A DNA stretch of 64,000 nucleotides from Sulfurimonas hongkongensis. GTDB lineage: Bacteria; Campylobacterota; Campylobacteria; Campylobacterales; Sulfurimonadaceae. Below, one piece after another: positions 28,016 to 37,754 of this stretch. The stretch lies in NCBI RefSeq assembly GCF_000445475.1, contig NZ_AUPZ01000005.1, positions 156,259 through 220,258 on the forward strand. Reading direction: 5' to 3'. Under the pieces are notes generated by a model, which was not told the origin of the DNA, did no database searches, and saw only the letters and a program-made list of their open reading frames with translations. Every line of letters starts with the position of its first letter. The first letter of the stretch is position 1. Both the position numbers and the translations under genes were made by a program.

Positions 28016-29298
28016 TAAAAGAGAGTGAGTATAAAAAAAGAAGAGAAAAATTAGCAAAAAAACTTTTAAATAATTCGGTTACACTTCTTGCAAGTTCAAA
28101 GCCAAAAGTTCGCTCAAACGATACTAACTATCCATATAGACAAGATAGTAACTTCTACTATCTTACAGGATTCAAAGAAGACAATGCTTGTTTGGTTTTT
28201 TTAAAGTCAAGCAAAAAAATAAAAACAATACTCTTTGTACAAAAAAAAGATACACAAGAAGAGCTTTGGAATGGCAAAAGACTCGGAGTTGTTGAAGCAA
28301 AAAAGAGATTTTTAGTTGATGAAGTAAGGGTTAGTTCTAACTTTAAAGAGAGCATCGAAGAGTTTTGTAAAGATAAGAAAAATCTCTATTATGATTTTTC
28401 TAAAAAAATTCCAAAGATAAAAAAGAGCCTTAAGAGCTCTTTTGATGCACACTATGATATCTCGCCTTTTATAAAAGAGATGAGACTTATAAAATCAAAA
28501 GCAGAGATAAAACTTATAAAAAAAGCTATTAAAATCACAAAAAAAGCTCATCATAATGCGATGAAATTTAACAAAGATAACAGAGGAGAAAGCGATCTTC
28601 TTGCAAAAATAGAGTACACATTTAAAAAAAATGGAGCCTATAGCGATGCTTACACTTCCGTAGTCGCCTGCGCAGATAATGCAAACACCCTTCATTACAT
28701 TTCAAATAATAAAGAGTTAAAAAATAGAGAGCTTATACTTATAGATGCTGGGTGTGAGTATGAGTACTATGCGAGTGATATCACAAGAACAATTCCCGTA
28801 GATGGTAAGTATACAAAGGCTCAAAAAGAGCTTTATGAGTTAGTTTTAGATACTCAAAAACAAGTTATAAAGATGATAAAACCTAAAGTTTTAAGAAGTG
28901 AATTGCAGAAAAAAGCAGAAATTTTACTTGTAGATGGAATGATAAAACTTGGCATCATTAGTGGTAAGAGAGACAAACTTATAAAAAGATTAAAACATAA
29001 AAAATACTATCCACATGGAATAGGTCACTGGATGGGACTAGATGTTCATGACGCGGCACCCTATTTTGATGAAAATAAAAAAGAGATACCTTTGAGAAAA
29101 AATATGGTTTTAACGATAGAGCCGGGAATCTATATAAGCAAGGATGATAAGAGTGTGCCAAAGAGGTTTCGTGGGATTGGAATCCGCATAGAAGATGATA
29201 TACAAGTCACTAAAAACTCTCATAAAAATCTATCAAAAAAAATAGTAAAGAGTGTAGAGGAGATAGAGACAATGAGTCGCAGAACTTGTAAGCTTTAA
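28012..29298 (+). CDS. pepP: Xaa-Pro aminopeptidase (aminopeptidase P)
   Basis: A creatinase-fold metallopeptidase of 428 residues. The N-terminal domain contains SNFYYLTGFKEDNACLVF, as in PepP. The dinuclear metal site is visible as LIDAGCEYEYYASDITRT (two Asp), PHGIGHWMGLDVHD (His), LTIEPGIYI (Glu) and GIRIEDDI (Glu). I prefer the ATG at 28012 (ATGA overlap with the lipoprotein stop) over the ATG at 28006. It ends a plus-strand run; the nap operon converges from the right. Confidence 0.93.
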   Translation: MIKESEYKKRREKLAKKLLNNSVTLLASSKPKVRSNDTNYPYRQDSNFYYLTGFKEDNACLVFLKSSKKIKTILFVQKKDTQEELWNGKRLGVVEAKKRFLVDEVRVSSNFKESIEEFCKDKKNLYYDFSKKIPKIKKSLKSSFDAHYDISPFIKEMRLIKSKAEIKLIKKAIKITKKAHHNAMKFNKDNRGESDLLAKIEYTFKKNGAYSDAYTSVVACADNANTLHYISNNKELKNRELILIDAGCEYEYYASDITRTIPVDGKYTKAQKELYELVLDTQKQVIKMIKPKVLRSELQKKAEILLVDGMIKLGIISGKRDKLIKRLKHKKYYPHGIGHWMGLDVHDAAPYFDENKKEIPLRKNMVLTIEPGIYISKDDKSVPKRFRGIGIRIEDDIQVTKNSHKNLSKKIVKSVEEIETMSRRTCKL

Positions 29299-29369
29299 AG
29301 CCCCACAGTGGAAAATGTGCCATTGATTAGCTCCTAAAAGCCTTTATCCCTGGTTTTAAGACTCTCTGG

Positions 29370-29801
29370 CTAAGAGTTATACTTGTAACTCCAACCTGTA
29401 AGTTTATGCTCTTTTGTCTCTATAAACCCATCACTATCAGCTAAAAAGTCCATTACATGCATAAGAGCATAAGGGATACTTCGCTGGTCTTCTGGTTTGA
29501 CTAAAAGTAGTGGCATGGCCGTATCTTGTTGACTCATAGAAAAACCTACTGACATAAGCTGACTCATAATCTCTTTAGGGTTTTTGATACTGTTTTCCTT
29601 TAAAAACTTCTCAAAAACTGCATCTTTTATATCTTTTGGTAACTCATCACTAGTGTTTAAAAAGATAGTAAAGTGAATGGGAGTATCAATAAAATGGCTA
29701 GGTGCAGGCGTTGCCATAATTATATACTCTACATTTTTAAGATGTGCTTCTATCTCTTGGTGTTCATAATATTTATCTGTGTTTATAGCCTTTGCAATCA
29801 A
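29370..29801 (-). CDS. Uncharacterised protein at the 3' end of the nap operon
   Basis: A 143-residue soluble protein that I do not recognise. It has no signal peptide, membrane segment or cysteine. It contains a central YIIMATPAPSHFIDTPIHFTIFLNTSDELP and a C-terminal LMHVMDFLADSDGFIE. It overlaps the preceding 91-aa gene by 4 bp, so it is coupled to the nap operon and may be an assembly or regulatory accessory. It converges with pepP. Confidence 0.7.
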   Translation of the reverse strand: MIAKAINTDKYYEHQEIEAHLKNVEYIIMATPAPSHFIDTPIHFTIFLNTSDELPKDIKDAVFEKFLKENSIKNPKEIMSQLMSVGFSMSQQDTAMPLLLVKPEDQRSIPYALMHVMDFLADSDGFIETKEHKLTGWSYKYNS

Positions 29802-30073
29802 CTTTTTTGTTCCTTTGCATCTTCTATCTCTTGTTGGTGCTTAGCCATAAGAAGTCTTATTTCATCCATAGCTTGTGGAGAGACGTTGTCATCTTTGCTC
29901 CATTTAACTTCATCAATATGACCACCATAATCAGCACCAAAATCTTCTATTTTTTGTAAAAACTCATCCATATCTAAGCAGTTGTGACTCCTCCCAACTA
30001 CAGTGTCTTTTAGCACAATATACCAGTCTAGCTTTTCATCAACTTTTATAACCGCCTCGAAGATTACGCTCAT
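29798..30073 (-). CDS. Uncharacterised small protein after napD
   Basis: A 91-residue acidic soluble protein whose ATG directly abuts the napD stop. It has one Cys (HNCLDMDEF) and a charged helical C-terminus rich in Glu, Lys and Gln. I do not recognise a family. Its place between napD and the 143-aa gene, with coupling on both sides, suggests a role with NapA maturation or cytoplasmic nap regulation; that is inference. Confidence 0.7.
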   Translation of the reverse strand: MSVIFEAVIKVDEKLDWYIVLKDTVVGRSHNCLDMDEFLQKIEDFGADYGGHIDEVKWSKDDNVSPQAMDEIRLLMAKHQQEIEDAKEQKS

Positions 30074-30469
30074 TTACTTTACTCCTCTTGAAGTATCAGT
30101 AAAACTCTTTGCAAAACTCTCCAAATCTTTTTTCTTTAAGTCGCCATTATAAACTATATTTCTTGGATCTATATTGTCATCATTTAGCATTTTTGGAACC
30201 ACGTCTGCATTGTTTATAACTTCCATATGAGCATCTAGTTCATCTTCACTATAAGCCATCTGCATATCAGCAGATATTACATGAGGAATAGCCTCTATGA
30301 CTGAGAGTTTTTTCAACTCCTCTTCAACGCCCGTGCCTTCTATAGTAATAATTATTCTTCCTATTTCATCATGCAGGTGATAATCACAAACCTCACAACT
30401 CTTTAGACTCTCTACAACTTCTTCTAGATATTTTGGTAGACACTTAACTACTATACTTGATATATTCAT
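30074..30469 (-). CDS. napD: NapD, chaperone of periplasmic nitrate reductase
   Basis: Binds the NapA Tat signal peptide and delays export until the molybdenum cofactor is in. The first 85 residues match NapD: MNISSIVVKCLPKYLEEV, then GRIIITIEGTG and SADMQMAYSEDE. The tail of about 45 residues is an extension beyond the E. coli protein. I prefer the ATG at 30469 (AAGGA 7 nt upstream) over the frame opening at 30490, which would overlap the PAS gene. Confidence 0.88.
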   Translation of the reverse strand: MNISSIVVKCLPKYLEEVVESLKSCEVCDYHLHDEIGRIIITIEGTGVEEELKKLSVIEAIPHVISADMQMAYSEDELDAHMEVINNADVVPKMLNDDNIDPRNIVYNGDLKKKDLESFAKSFTDTSRGVK

Positions 30470-30470
30470 A

Positions 30471-30932
30471 CTATTTTCCTTTTTTTTCATAAATGATTTT
30501 TCTTATGTTTTCGCCGTTTTCTTCGCGCATTTTATCATACAATCTTTGATATTTGAACTTTTCGTCTCGACTAATCGGGCTTCTAATAGATTTGTATTCA
30601 ACTAATTTACCATCTTTAAAAACTCCAGAGACAATAGCCTCAACCCAGTAGTAGCCTTTGTCCTTTCGCAAATTTTTGATAACACCTCTCCACTGCTCAC
30701 CGTTATGAAGAGCCTCCCACAACTCACTAAAAACAATGCTTGGCATATCTGGATGCCTTACAATACTGTGAGGTTTTCCTAGAAGCTCATCTTCTTCATA
30801 TCCACTTATCTCGCAAAATGTCTCATTTGCATATGTGATATTTCCATCTAAGTCAGTTCTTGAGATGATTATCTCTTCTAAGGGAACCTCAGTCTCAAAC
30901 AAAAACTCACTTTCGTTGTATTGCATGCTCAT
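30471..30932 (-). CDS. Stand-alone Aer-type PAS domain protein in the nap operon
   Basis: A 153-residue protein consisting of one PAS domain. The motif chain ITYANETFCEISGYEEDELLG, HSIVRHPDMP, WRGVIKNLRKDKGYYWV is that of the FAD-binding PAS of the Aer redox/energy receptor. There is no HAMP, receptor, kinase or DNA-binding output; residues 125-153 are a charged helix. It lies between napL and napD with short spacings, so it is probably expressed with nitrate reductase. A cytoplasmic redox sensor acting by protein contact is the likeliest role. Confidence 0.82.
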   Translation of the reverse strand: MSMQYNESEFLFETEVPLEEIIISRTDLDGNITYANETFCEISGYEEDELLGKPHSIVRHPDMPSIVFSELWEALHNGEQWRGVIKNLRKDKGYYWVEAIVSGVFKDGKLVEYKSIRSPISRDEKFKYQRLYDKMREENGENIRKIIYEKKGK

Positions 30933-30936
30933 CCTT

Positions 30937-31890
30937 TTAATTGATTTTATAGTAGTTTAGAGTTGTTGAATCACTACCTATAAAAAATTCTTTTTCATTT
31001 AAAAAAAGAATTTTTGAAATAGTTCCTTTGTTCCCTCCAAAATGACCAATACTACTATGTGTAGAGATTTTAAAGACTTCTACATTGTTTTGCTCATCAT
31101 TGGAATACGCAACTAATTGAGCATTAGGCGAGATAGCTACACTATAGATAAGAAATTCAGCCATTTTATAGAAATTTGAGCCATTGTTTAGGTTGTAAAC
31201 TACTGTTTTTCTATCTTGTCCAGCAGTAACTACGATACCCTTTTGGCTATCTACTTGAAAAACATTATCTAAGTTTTGACCACTTAGCATTTTGACAAAT
31301 GATCCATCTTTTGTCTTGTGTATTTTTAAGTTACCACTCTCATCTGCTATAACCACTCTAGTTTTATCATCTATAAGAACAAAATCAGAAAACTTTGATT
31401 GTGATATTTGGGTCTTATAATTTTGCTTTTTATTTTTTATATCATATGAGATGATTTCATTACTTAAGAGACCTAGTAGCAGAGTGTCTTTATCTAAAAA
31501 TTTTGCTTTTGCAATAAAAAGCCCATCAGTATAAGGAATGATAAGTTCGAGTTTTTTATCTCTGTATATATGAACTCTTCTAGCACCTTTTTTAGCTTGT
31601 GATAAAATCATAACCATGTCACCAATCACATCTACAGAGTAGATTTTAGAGTCTATGATATCTCCCATAAAGTCTGTTATTTGTGATACTTTTATCTTTT
31701 TGAGTAGCTCTTTAGTCTCAAGATCAAAAATATCAACACTGCTCGCATCAGTTGCACAATAGAGCTTGCCATCATGCTCTACTAAATCTACTACAAAACC
31801 ACTTGTTTGCATGCTCTGCGTCGGCTCATTTATCTTTACAGCATGGAGATTACCAATTAGTAACATAACTATTAGAAGTTTATAAAACAT
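30937..31890 (-). CDS. napL: NapL, periplasmic beta-propeller-like Nap accessory protein
   Basis: A 317-residue protein with an N-terminal signal peptide (FYKLLIVMLLIGNLHA) and a body of repeated four-strand segments, as in a WD40-like propeller (for example VVDLVEHDGKLYCATDAS, VYNLNNGSNFYKMAEFLIYSVAISP). This matches NapL found in campylobacterotan nap operons. Its exact role in nitrate reduction is not settled. It overlaps napF by 11 bp. Confidence 0.85.
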   Translation of the reverse strand: MFYKLLIVMLLIGNLHAVKINEPTQSMQTSGFVVDLVEHDGKLYCATDASSVDIFDLETKELLKKIKVSQITDFMGDIIDSKIYSVDVIGDMVMILSQAKKGARRVHIYRDKKLELIIPYTDGLFIAKAKFLDKDTLLLGLLSNEIISYDIKNKKQNYKTQISQSKFSDFVLIDDKTRVVIADESGNLKIHKTKDGSFVKMLSGQNLDNVFQVDSQKGIVVTAGQDRKTVVYNLNNGSNFYKMAEFLIYSVAISPNAQLVAYSNDEQNNVEVFKISTHSSIGHFGGNKGTISKILFLNEKEFFIGSDSTTLNYYKIN

Positions 31891-32389
31891 CTTTTTCCTT
31901 TTTTGACTCTATCTCTATGGCGTAAGTTGGGCATCTGCCTATACAAAATCCACAAGCTGTGCATTTGCTCATATCAATGCTTGGCATAAACATGGCTTTA
32001 AACTCTATAGCATCTTCTAAACAAGGGTCTTTACATGAAAAACACATGACCCCCTCCCAGCTAATACATTTAGTTTTGTTTATTATAACATCTGCATCTA
32101 TTATTTTTTTGAACTCTAGTTTTAAGACTTCATGCGGACAAGCTGTTGCACACTCATCGCAGTAAGTACAACCACTTTCTAAAAAGTCTAAATATGGAGT
32201 TTTATCACTTGCTATTTTTATAATGTCTTCTTCACAAACAGCCATGCAGGGCGCCTCGCACTCTATGCACTCTTTATGAAAAAGAGATAAATCCTCGTAG
32301 TATGGAGGTCTGAGTATGATTTCTTTTGTTTTTCTCTCTTGTCCTTTTATGGATGAAGAGAGAAAGCTAAAAAGCTCTCTCCTTTGCAT
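31880..32389 (-). CDS. napF: NapF, ferredoxin-type protein
   Basis: A 169-residue cytoplasmic iron-sulfur protein linked to NapA maturation or its electron supply. Four Cys groups are visible: CIECEAPCMAVC, CTYCDECATACP, CISWEGVMCFSCKDPC and CTACGFCIGRCP. The third group has unusual spacing, as is known for NapF. The N-terminus MQRRELFSFLSSS resembles a short Tat-like lead, but no cleavage is expected. It lies between napB and napL in the campylobacterotan order. Confidence 0.9.
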   Translation of the reverse strand: MQRRELFSFLSSSIKGQERKTKEIILRPPYYEDLSLFHKECIECEAPCMAVCEEDIIKIASDKTPYLDFLESGCTYCDECATACPHEVLKLEFKKIIDADVIINKTKCISWEGVMCFSCKDPCLEDAIEFKAMFMPSIDMSKCTACGFCIGRCPTYAIEIESKKEKDVL

Positions 32390-32396
32390 TTAAGAA

Positions 32397-33062
32397 TTAG
32401 ATACCATTAACAGTATCTAAGCCCTCCATTAATTTTGTTCCACTCCAACTAGATGCACTTGCACCATCTTGCTTTGTGTACTCAGGCTCAAAAGTATTTT
32501 TAACTGCTAAATCATCTCCTGATTGTGGAGCGTGACACTGTGAACAGTTAAATCTAGCACCTGCTAGGTGACCTCCAGTTGATTTTATAGAGATATCTTC
32601 TCTAGTCTCACTAGTAGTGTTTTTAAGAATTTTACCGTTTTTAGTCATAACGCCATCAGCAGTCATACCCGTATCTGGTCTAAAGTTCATAAAGTGTGAA
32701 CTCGGAAGTGGTGTAGCTCCCATAGATTCAGCAACTTCTGGCATATGACACCCTGTACATTGGTTATCATTTATAGTTATTGGTAACATTCCCTCAGTAT
32801 CATGTGGAATCATTGGTGGAGCATCTTGAAATGCTCTTTTGATTTTAGTACTAGTACTTGCTGGGGCTGTTGAGTAGTTAGCCTTATGGCCTTTCGTCTC
32901 AGCTCCCTCCGCATATAGATTGGTCTTTCTAAGACCTAAGGACTCCTCTGAAATAGTAGGTTTAACTGTTTCTTGAGCTGTCGGCTTAACATCATTGCCA
33001 CAGCCAACAAATAGAAGCGTTGCTGTAAATAAACCAACTGTTACTTTGCTTAATAATTTCAT
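32397..33062 (-). CDS. napB: NapB, dihaem cytochrome c subunit of periplasmic nitrate reductase
   Basis: Passes electrons to NapA. Two haem-binding motifs are seen: CTGCH and CSQCH, with candidate distal His residues in PHDTEG and SHFMNF. The N-terminus ends LLFVGCGNDV, which looks like a lipoprotein lipobox rather than a plain signal, so this NapB may be membrane-anchored. The 221-aa length exceeds typical NapB (150-175) through an N-terminal linker of about 50 residues. It starts 1 bp after the napH stop. Confidence 0.92.
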   Translation of the reverse strand: MKLLSKVTVGLFTATLLFVGCGNDVKPTAQETVKPTISEESLGLRKTNLYAEGAETKGHKANYSTAPASTSTKIKRAFQDAPPMIPHDTEGMLPITINDNQCTGCHMPEVAESMGATPLPSSHFMNFRPDTGMTADGVMTKNGKILKNTTSETREDISIKSTGGHLAGARFNCSQCHAPQSGDDLAVKNTFEPEYTKQDGASASSWSGTKLMEGLDTVNGI

Positions 33063-33063
33063 T

Positions 33064-33894
33064 TTACTCTCCCGTTTTTTTATTTTTTAATGTATTTCTT
33101 ATCGAAAATCCAAGAGCATCATCATCACACACTTCTATGCATCTAGCACAATTTGTGCATTCTCCCATAAGTACTGGCAAACTCTCTTTGCCTATCATAT
33201 GTAGTACTTGACGCTCAGGACAAACAACTTTACACTTCATACATAGAGTACAGTTTTCTTGTGTATGATGTACTCTAATAAGACTAAACTTTCCTAAGAT
33301 GGAGTAAAATCCACCTAGTGGGCAGATATGTCCGCACCAACCATTTTTTAGGACAAATAGATCAAAAAGAAAGATGATAAGCATTGCTGCCCAACCAAAA
33401 CCTAAACCAAAAACAATACCTCTATGAACCATAGATATGGGCGATAAAAACTCAAAGGCTGTTACACCCATAACCACTGAAATGATAAGGCTAAGAGCCA
33501 ATACCCAATATCGTATATTTCTAGAAGCTGGTTGTTTAATACCCTGAACACGATCAAAATCTAGTCTTCTTCTTAGAAAATTAGCACTATCAGTTATTAT
33601 ATTTACGGGGCAAACCCAGCTACAAAAAGCTCGACCGCCTATAAGAAAATAAAATAGTGTTAAAATTGCTACCCCTATAAGCAAATCCGCTGCTAGTACT
33701 GCTCCAGCTGCTAACATCTGAAGAGCCGCATATGGATCACTCAAAGGAATGACTCCTAAAACTTTAGATGAACTAAGGTTCCCCATAAGGATAGTCCACC
33801 CCCAAGCATTTGCACCAAAGTACAAAACTAATAAACCAACTTGCGTGGCTCTTCTTAAGATGAGGTATCTATAATTATTCCATAGCGTAGCCAT
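33064..33894 (-). CDS. napH: NapH, membrane quinol dehydrogenase subunit
   Basis: A 276-residue protein with four to five membrane helices, two Cys motifs near the membrane (CSWVCPVN and CGHICPLGG) and two [4Fe-4S] ferredoxin motifs at the C-terminus (CTLCMKCKVVCP, CTNCARCIEVCD). With NapG it oxidises menaquinol in organisms that lack NapC, as here. It overlaps napG by one base. Confidence 0.94.
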   Translation of the reverse strand: MATLWNNYRYLILRRATQVGLLVLYFGANAWGWTILMGNLSSSKVLGVIPLSDPYAALQMLAAGAVLAADLLIGVAILTLFYFLIGGRAFCSWVCPVNIITDSANFLRRRLDFDRVQGIKQPASRNIRYWVLALSLIISVVMGVTAFEFLSPISMVHRGIVFGLGFGWAAMLIIFLFDLFVLKNGWCGHICPLGGFYSILGKFSLIRVHHTQENCTLCMKCKVVCPERQVLHMIGKESLPVLMGECTNCARCIEVCDDDALGFSIRNTLKNKKTGE

Positions 33895-34709
33895 TAGTAT
33901 AAATCCCCCGCATCATTTAGAGAGTCCATTGCACTCTGATTACTAATCTCAGTTGTAGTTTTGATCTCTGAAGCATCTTCGAGCCGCTTCTCATCATCTT
34001 TATCCCAACCTTTGATATAGTAGTCTCCAGCTCTACCCATTGCGGTTTCGCGAGGCAACACAAAAATAGCTGGTTTTTCAGTTACACAAGCTCTCTCACA
34101 AAGACCACATCCAGTACAAGCCTCACTATGTACTACAGGTTTCATAAAAGCGTGTTTACCTGTTCTCTCATTTTTTTCATATTCAATAGTTATAGCTTCG
34201 CCTAAAATAGGGCAAGCTCTATAACAAGCATCACATTGTATTCCCCAAAAAGCTATACAACTATCGGCATCAACCACAGCTAATCCCATCTCTGCGATGT
34301 TTATATCTAGTACGCCATCAGTTGTAACACTAGCTTCATCCAATGCACCAGTAGGACATACTGGTACACAAGGAATATCTGGACACATATAACAGGGTAT
34401 ATCTCTAGGTATAAAATAAGGTGTTCCTAAAGGTTTGTTATCTCCTGGCTTAGCAAGCATTAGAGTATCATATGGACATGCAATAACGCAGAGCCCACAC
34501 TTGATACAAGTCTTCAAAAAGTCCTCTTCTTTTATGGCTCCAGGTGGACGAAGTAGTAGAGTTGAAGCCGTAACTTCATCAATATATGCACTCCATATAA
34601 ATCCACCCATGGCAGCAAGTCCTGCGCCACGAGCCATATTTAAGATAAATTTTCGTCTATCACTTACTGGTTGTCTCTTCTTCTTAATGTTAGGTCTGTT
34701 TTCGCTCAA
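33894..34709 (-). CDS. napG: NapG, periplasmic ferredoxin-type quinol dehydrogenase subunit
   Basis: A 271-residue protein with a Tat signal (SDRRKFILNMARGAGLAAMGG) and four [4Fe-4S] groups: CIKCGLCVIACP, CYMCPDIPCVPVCP, CIAFWGIQCDACYRACP and CTGCGLCERACV. It pairs with NapH to carry electrons from menaquinol to NapB and NapA. It follows napA by 27 bp. Confidence 0.94.
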   Translation of the reverse strand: MSENRPNIKKKRQPVSDRRKFILNMARGAGLAAMGGFIWSAYIDEVTASTLLLRPPGAIKEEDFLKTCIKCGLCVIACPYDTLMLAKPGDNKPLGTPYFIPRDIPCYMCPDIPCVPVCPTGALDEASVTTDGVLDINIAEMGLAVVDADSCIAFWGIQCDACYRACPILGEAITIEYEKNERTGKHAFMKPVVHSEACTGCGLCERACVTEKPAIFVLPRETAMGRAGDYYIKGWDKDDEKRLEDASEIKTTTEISNQSAMDSLNDAGDLY

Positions 34710-34736
34710 AACGATACTTCCCTCTCTCTATTTTTG

Positions 34737-37550
34737 TTATGCTTGGTAAATCTTTACCGCACATTTTTTAAAGTCTGTCTGTTTAGATTGTGGACAAGTA
34801 GCATCAAGACAAACTTTATTGATAAATACTTTTTCGTCAAACCATGGAACAAACACAAGTCCGCGAGATGGTCTATTTCTACCACGAGTCTCAACTCTAG
34901 CTTTTACTCTACCACGACGAGATTCAACCCATGCAAGAGAACCTTGTTTTAAGCCTTTGTCTTTCGCATCTTGTGGGTGCATATAACATAGTGCTTCTGG
35001 AACAGCACGGAAAAGCTCAGGTACACGCATAGTCATAGTTCCTGAATGCCAGTGCTCTAAAACGCGACCCGTACATAACCAAGTGTCGTAGTTTGCATCT
35101 GGAACTTCTGGAGGATCCATATATGGGCGAGCAAAAATCTTAGCTTTGTTTTTAAGACCTTGTTTTGTCTTATCTTTAATACCTAGTAGATCACCTTGTG
35201 CAAGACTCTTAGCTAGTGGGCCATAGAATGCATGAGAGTTATTAGTTCCCGCTTCTTTATTGGCTTTTGCTGCATATGGATCGTACTGAGTGTTAAATCT
35301 CCACTGAGTCTCTTTACCATCAACCACAGGCCACTTAAGTCCACGAACTTTATGGTAAGTTGTAAAGTCTGCAAGGTCATGTGCGTGTCCGCGACCAAAT
35401 GAAGCATACTCTTCAAAAAGATACTCATGAATCATAAAGCCGTAACCTTTAAAGACTTTACCATCAGAGCCAACAACGTTTCTATGATCGCCATTACACT
35501 CAGAGTTATCATATCCAGCTTGTGGGAATGAGTTTAGGTCGATTTTATAAGACTTAGCCTCTTTGTTTGCAAAAAGAATCTCATACATAGTTGTGTTATC
35601 TGTATAACCCATAGCATAAGCTGCTTGTCTTACATCTGGAAGTGATTTGCCACCACGAAGTGGTTGCGCACCCCAAACATCACCAACTGTAAATCTTTTT
35701 GATAACTCAACCCATTGCCAAGTATCACTCATAGCATCTCCAACTGGGATAACTTGTTGTCTCCAGTGTTGAGTACGACGCTCTGCATTACCATAAGCTC
35801 CCCATTTCTCATAAATCATAGCAGAAGGCAGGATAAGGTCTGAAACTTTTGCACTAATACCAGGGTATCCATCAGAAGTAACTATAAAGTTATCCATTTC
35901 ACGAGCCGCTTTAATCCAGTGAGATGCTGATGCAGAATCTTGGTAAGGGTTACAAACATTTACCCATGCAAATTTAATAACACCATCTTCTATATCACGA
36001 TGGATTTTCATGATGTGTTGGTTACCTACAGGGTTTAATGTTCCATTTGGAATTTTCCATCTGTTTTCAGTGATTTCTCTATGTTTTGGATTTGCTACCA
36101 TCATATCTGCTGGTAGTCTGTGACAGAAAGTTCCAACCTCACGAGCAGTACCACAAGCTGATGGTTGTCCAGTTAAACTAAATGCACCAGAACCTGGCTT
36201 AGCCTGCTTGTTTAACAAAAAGTGAACATTGTAAGAAAGTGTATTTACCCATGTTCCACGAGTATGTTGGTTCATTCCCATTGTCCAAAAAGATACAACT
36301 TTTCTATCTTTTTCAATATATAGGTCAGCTAATAATTGTAATTTTCTTTTAAACTCATTTATATCTTCATCAGGGTTACCTTTTGAGATTTTTGCTACAT
36401 AATCAAGTGTATATGGTTCTAAGAATTTTTTATACTCTTCAAAACTGATGTGCCAGTGTTTTAGCCCAGCAGGCTCATTTTTCATAACATCACCCTCTTT
36501 ATAACCGTATGGTTTAAGTGCAGGTGCTTCAGCTGCAGAGACAGTCTTTTTCATCTCTTTATCAATAGTCTCCATCTCAAGAGCTGTATATTTACCCTCT
36601 TTAAGTGCTTTTTCACCCTCTCTTCTCATACCATAACCCATATTTACAGGCGATGCACAAAAGACTATATGTTTTTTAACAAAATCCCAATCAATAGCTT
36701 CAGGATTGTTATATACAATCTCTCTAGCTATGTAGTTCCAAAGAGCGAGATCTGTATTTGGAGTAAAGATTATCTCTTCATCTGCTAGATCCGAAGTTCT
36801 GTGTCTATAAGTAGAGATATTTATAACTTTTACTCTCTCAGGGTCTGATAGTTTTCTATCAGTTACACGAGACCATAGGATCGGATGCATCTCTGCCATA
36901 TTTGAACCCCAAGATACAACTGTATCTGTTAGCTCAATATCATCATAACAACCAGATGGTTCATCAATACCAAAAGTTTGGTAAAAACCAACAACTGCTG
37001 ATGCCATACAGTGACGAGCATTAGGGTCAATTGCATTTGAGCGGAATCCACCCTTCATCATCTTTTGAGCAGCATAACCTTCCATAACAGTGTATTGTCC
37101 AGATGCAAATACACCAACACCCTCAGGACCACTTGCTTTTAGTGCTTTTTTGATGTGAACTTCCATCTCATCAAATGCTCTCTTCCAACTAACAGGGGCA
37201 AATTTACCTTGTTTATCAAACTTACCATTTGCATCTACACGAAGTAGAGGCTGAGTAAGTCTATCTGCACCATACATAATCTTAGCATTAAAGTAACCTT
37301 TAATACAGTTAAGACCACGGTTAACCGGCGCTGCTGGGTCCCCTTTGACCGCAACGACTTTACCGCCTTTTGTAGCCATCATAATACCACAGCCGGTACC
37401 ACAAAAACGACAAGCTGCCTTATCCCATCTCCAGTCGTCCTCAGCTTTAGTAGCTGCTGCTTGTAGTTCTGCTGGTATACTCATACCAATAGCTGCTGCT
37501 GCAGATGCGGCCGCTGAACTTTTAAGAAATTTTCTTCTAGAAAGTGACAT
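34737..37550 (-). CDS. napA: Periplasmic nitrate reductase catalytic subunit NapA
   Basis: Reduces nitrate to nitrite in the periplasm with a Mo-bis-MGD cofactor. The start at 37550 (AGGAGAAA just upstream) gives the Tat signal [20 protein letters not shown]; the longer frame to 37586 would bury it. The [4Fe-4S] ligands are [12 protein letters not shown] and LNCIKGYF, and the molybdenum-binding Cys is in ARHCMAS. About 937 residues, typical for campylobacterotan NapA. First gene of a ten-gene run napA-G-H-B-F-L-PAS-D-orf-orf. A TTGAC-N4-GTCAA box lies about 120 bp upstream. Confidence 0.97.
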   Translation of the reverse strand: MSLSRRKFLKSSAAASAAAAIGMSIPAELQAAATKAEDDWRWDKAACRFCGTGCGIMMATKGGKVVAVKGDPAAPVNRGLNCIKGYFNAKIMYGADRLTQPLLRVDANGKFDKQGKFAPVSWKRAFDEMEVHIKKALKASGPEGVGVFASGQYTVMEGYAAQKMMKGGFRSNAIDPNARHCMASAVVGFYQTFGIDEPSGCYDDIELTDTVVSWGSNMAEMHPILWSRVTDRKLSDPERVKVINISTYRHRTSDLADEEIIFTPNTDLALWNYIAREIVYNNPEAIDWDFVKKHIVFCASPVNMGYGMRREGEKALKEGKYTALEMETIDKEMKKTVSAAEAPALKPYGYKEGDVMKNEPAGLKHWHISFEEYKKFLEPYTLDYVAKISKGNPDEDINEFKRKLQLLADLYIEKDRKVVSFWTMGMNQHTRGTWVNTLSYNVHFLLNKQAKPGSGAFSLTGQPSACGTAREVGTFCHRLPADMMVANPKHREITENRWKIPNGTLNPVGNQHIMKIHRDIEDGVIKFAWVNVCNPYQDSASASHWIKAAREMDNFIVTSDGYPGISAKVSDLILPSAMIYEKWGAYGNAERRTQHWRQQVIPVGDAMSDTWQWVELSKRFTVGDVWGAQPLRGGKSLPDVRQAAYAMGYTDNTTMYEILFANKEAKSYKIDLNSFPQAGYDNSECNGDHRNVVGSDGKVFKGYGFMIHEYLFEEYASFGRGHAHDLADFTTYHKVRGLKWPVVDGKETQWRFNTQYDPYAAKANKEAGTNNSHAFYGPLAKSLAQGDLLGIKDKTKQGLKNKAKIFARPYMDPPEVPDANYDTWLCTGRVLEHWHSGTMTMRVPELFRAVPEALCYMHPQDAKDKGLKQGSLAWVESRRGRVKARVETRGRNRPSRGLVFVPWFDEKVFINKVCLDATCPQSKQTDFKKCAVKIYQA

Positions 37551-37668
37551 ATTTTCTCCTATTTTATAATCTTCAAGACTAAGCATTTAAAAATTGCTGT
37601 ATCTCAACTTTTTTTGTTAAGGTGTCCATTAACGATTTAATACTAGCAGTTTGGAGACTAAAAAATCT

Positions 37669-37682
37669 TTGACTTATGTCAA
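37669..37682. promoter_or_regulatory. Crp/Fnr-type operator upstream of napA
   Basis: TTGAC-TTAT-GTCAA, a perfect inverted repeat (extending one more T/A pair on each side). It fits the Fnr-family half-site TTGAY. It lies in the 204-bp gap between napA and the nitrate-sensor-like gene. The nearby Crp/Fnr protein has the matching E-x2-S-R recognition helix, so it is the natural candidate to bind here. Confidence 0.65.
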
Positions 37683-37754
37683 ATGGTTAGAAAAAAGTCT
37701 TAAGTTTGGTTTTATATAAGAAAATGTGAATATAAGTAGCACTTAAAATAAACA

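Noticed and set aside
35213..35428. Minus-strand 71-codon frame inside napA
   Set aside because: Out-of-frame shadow within an intact, conserved gene.
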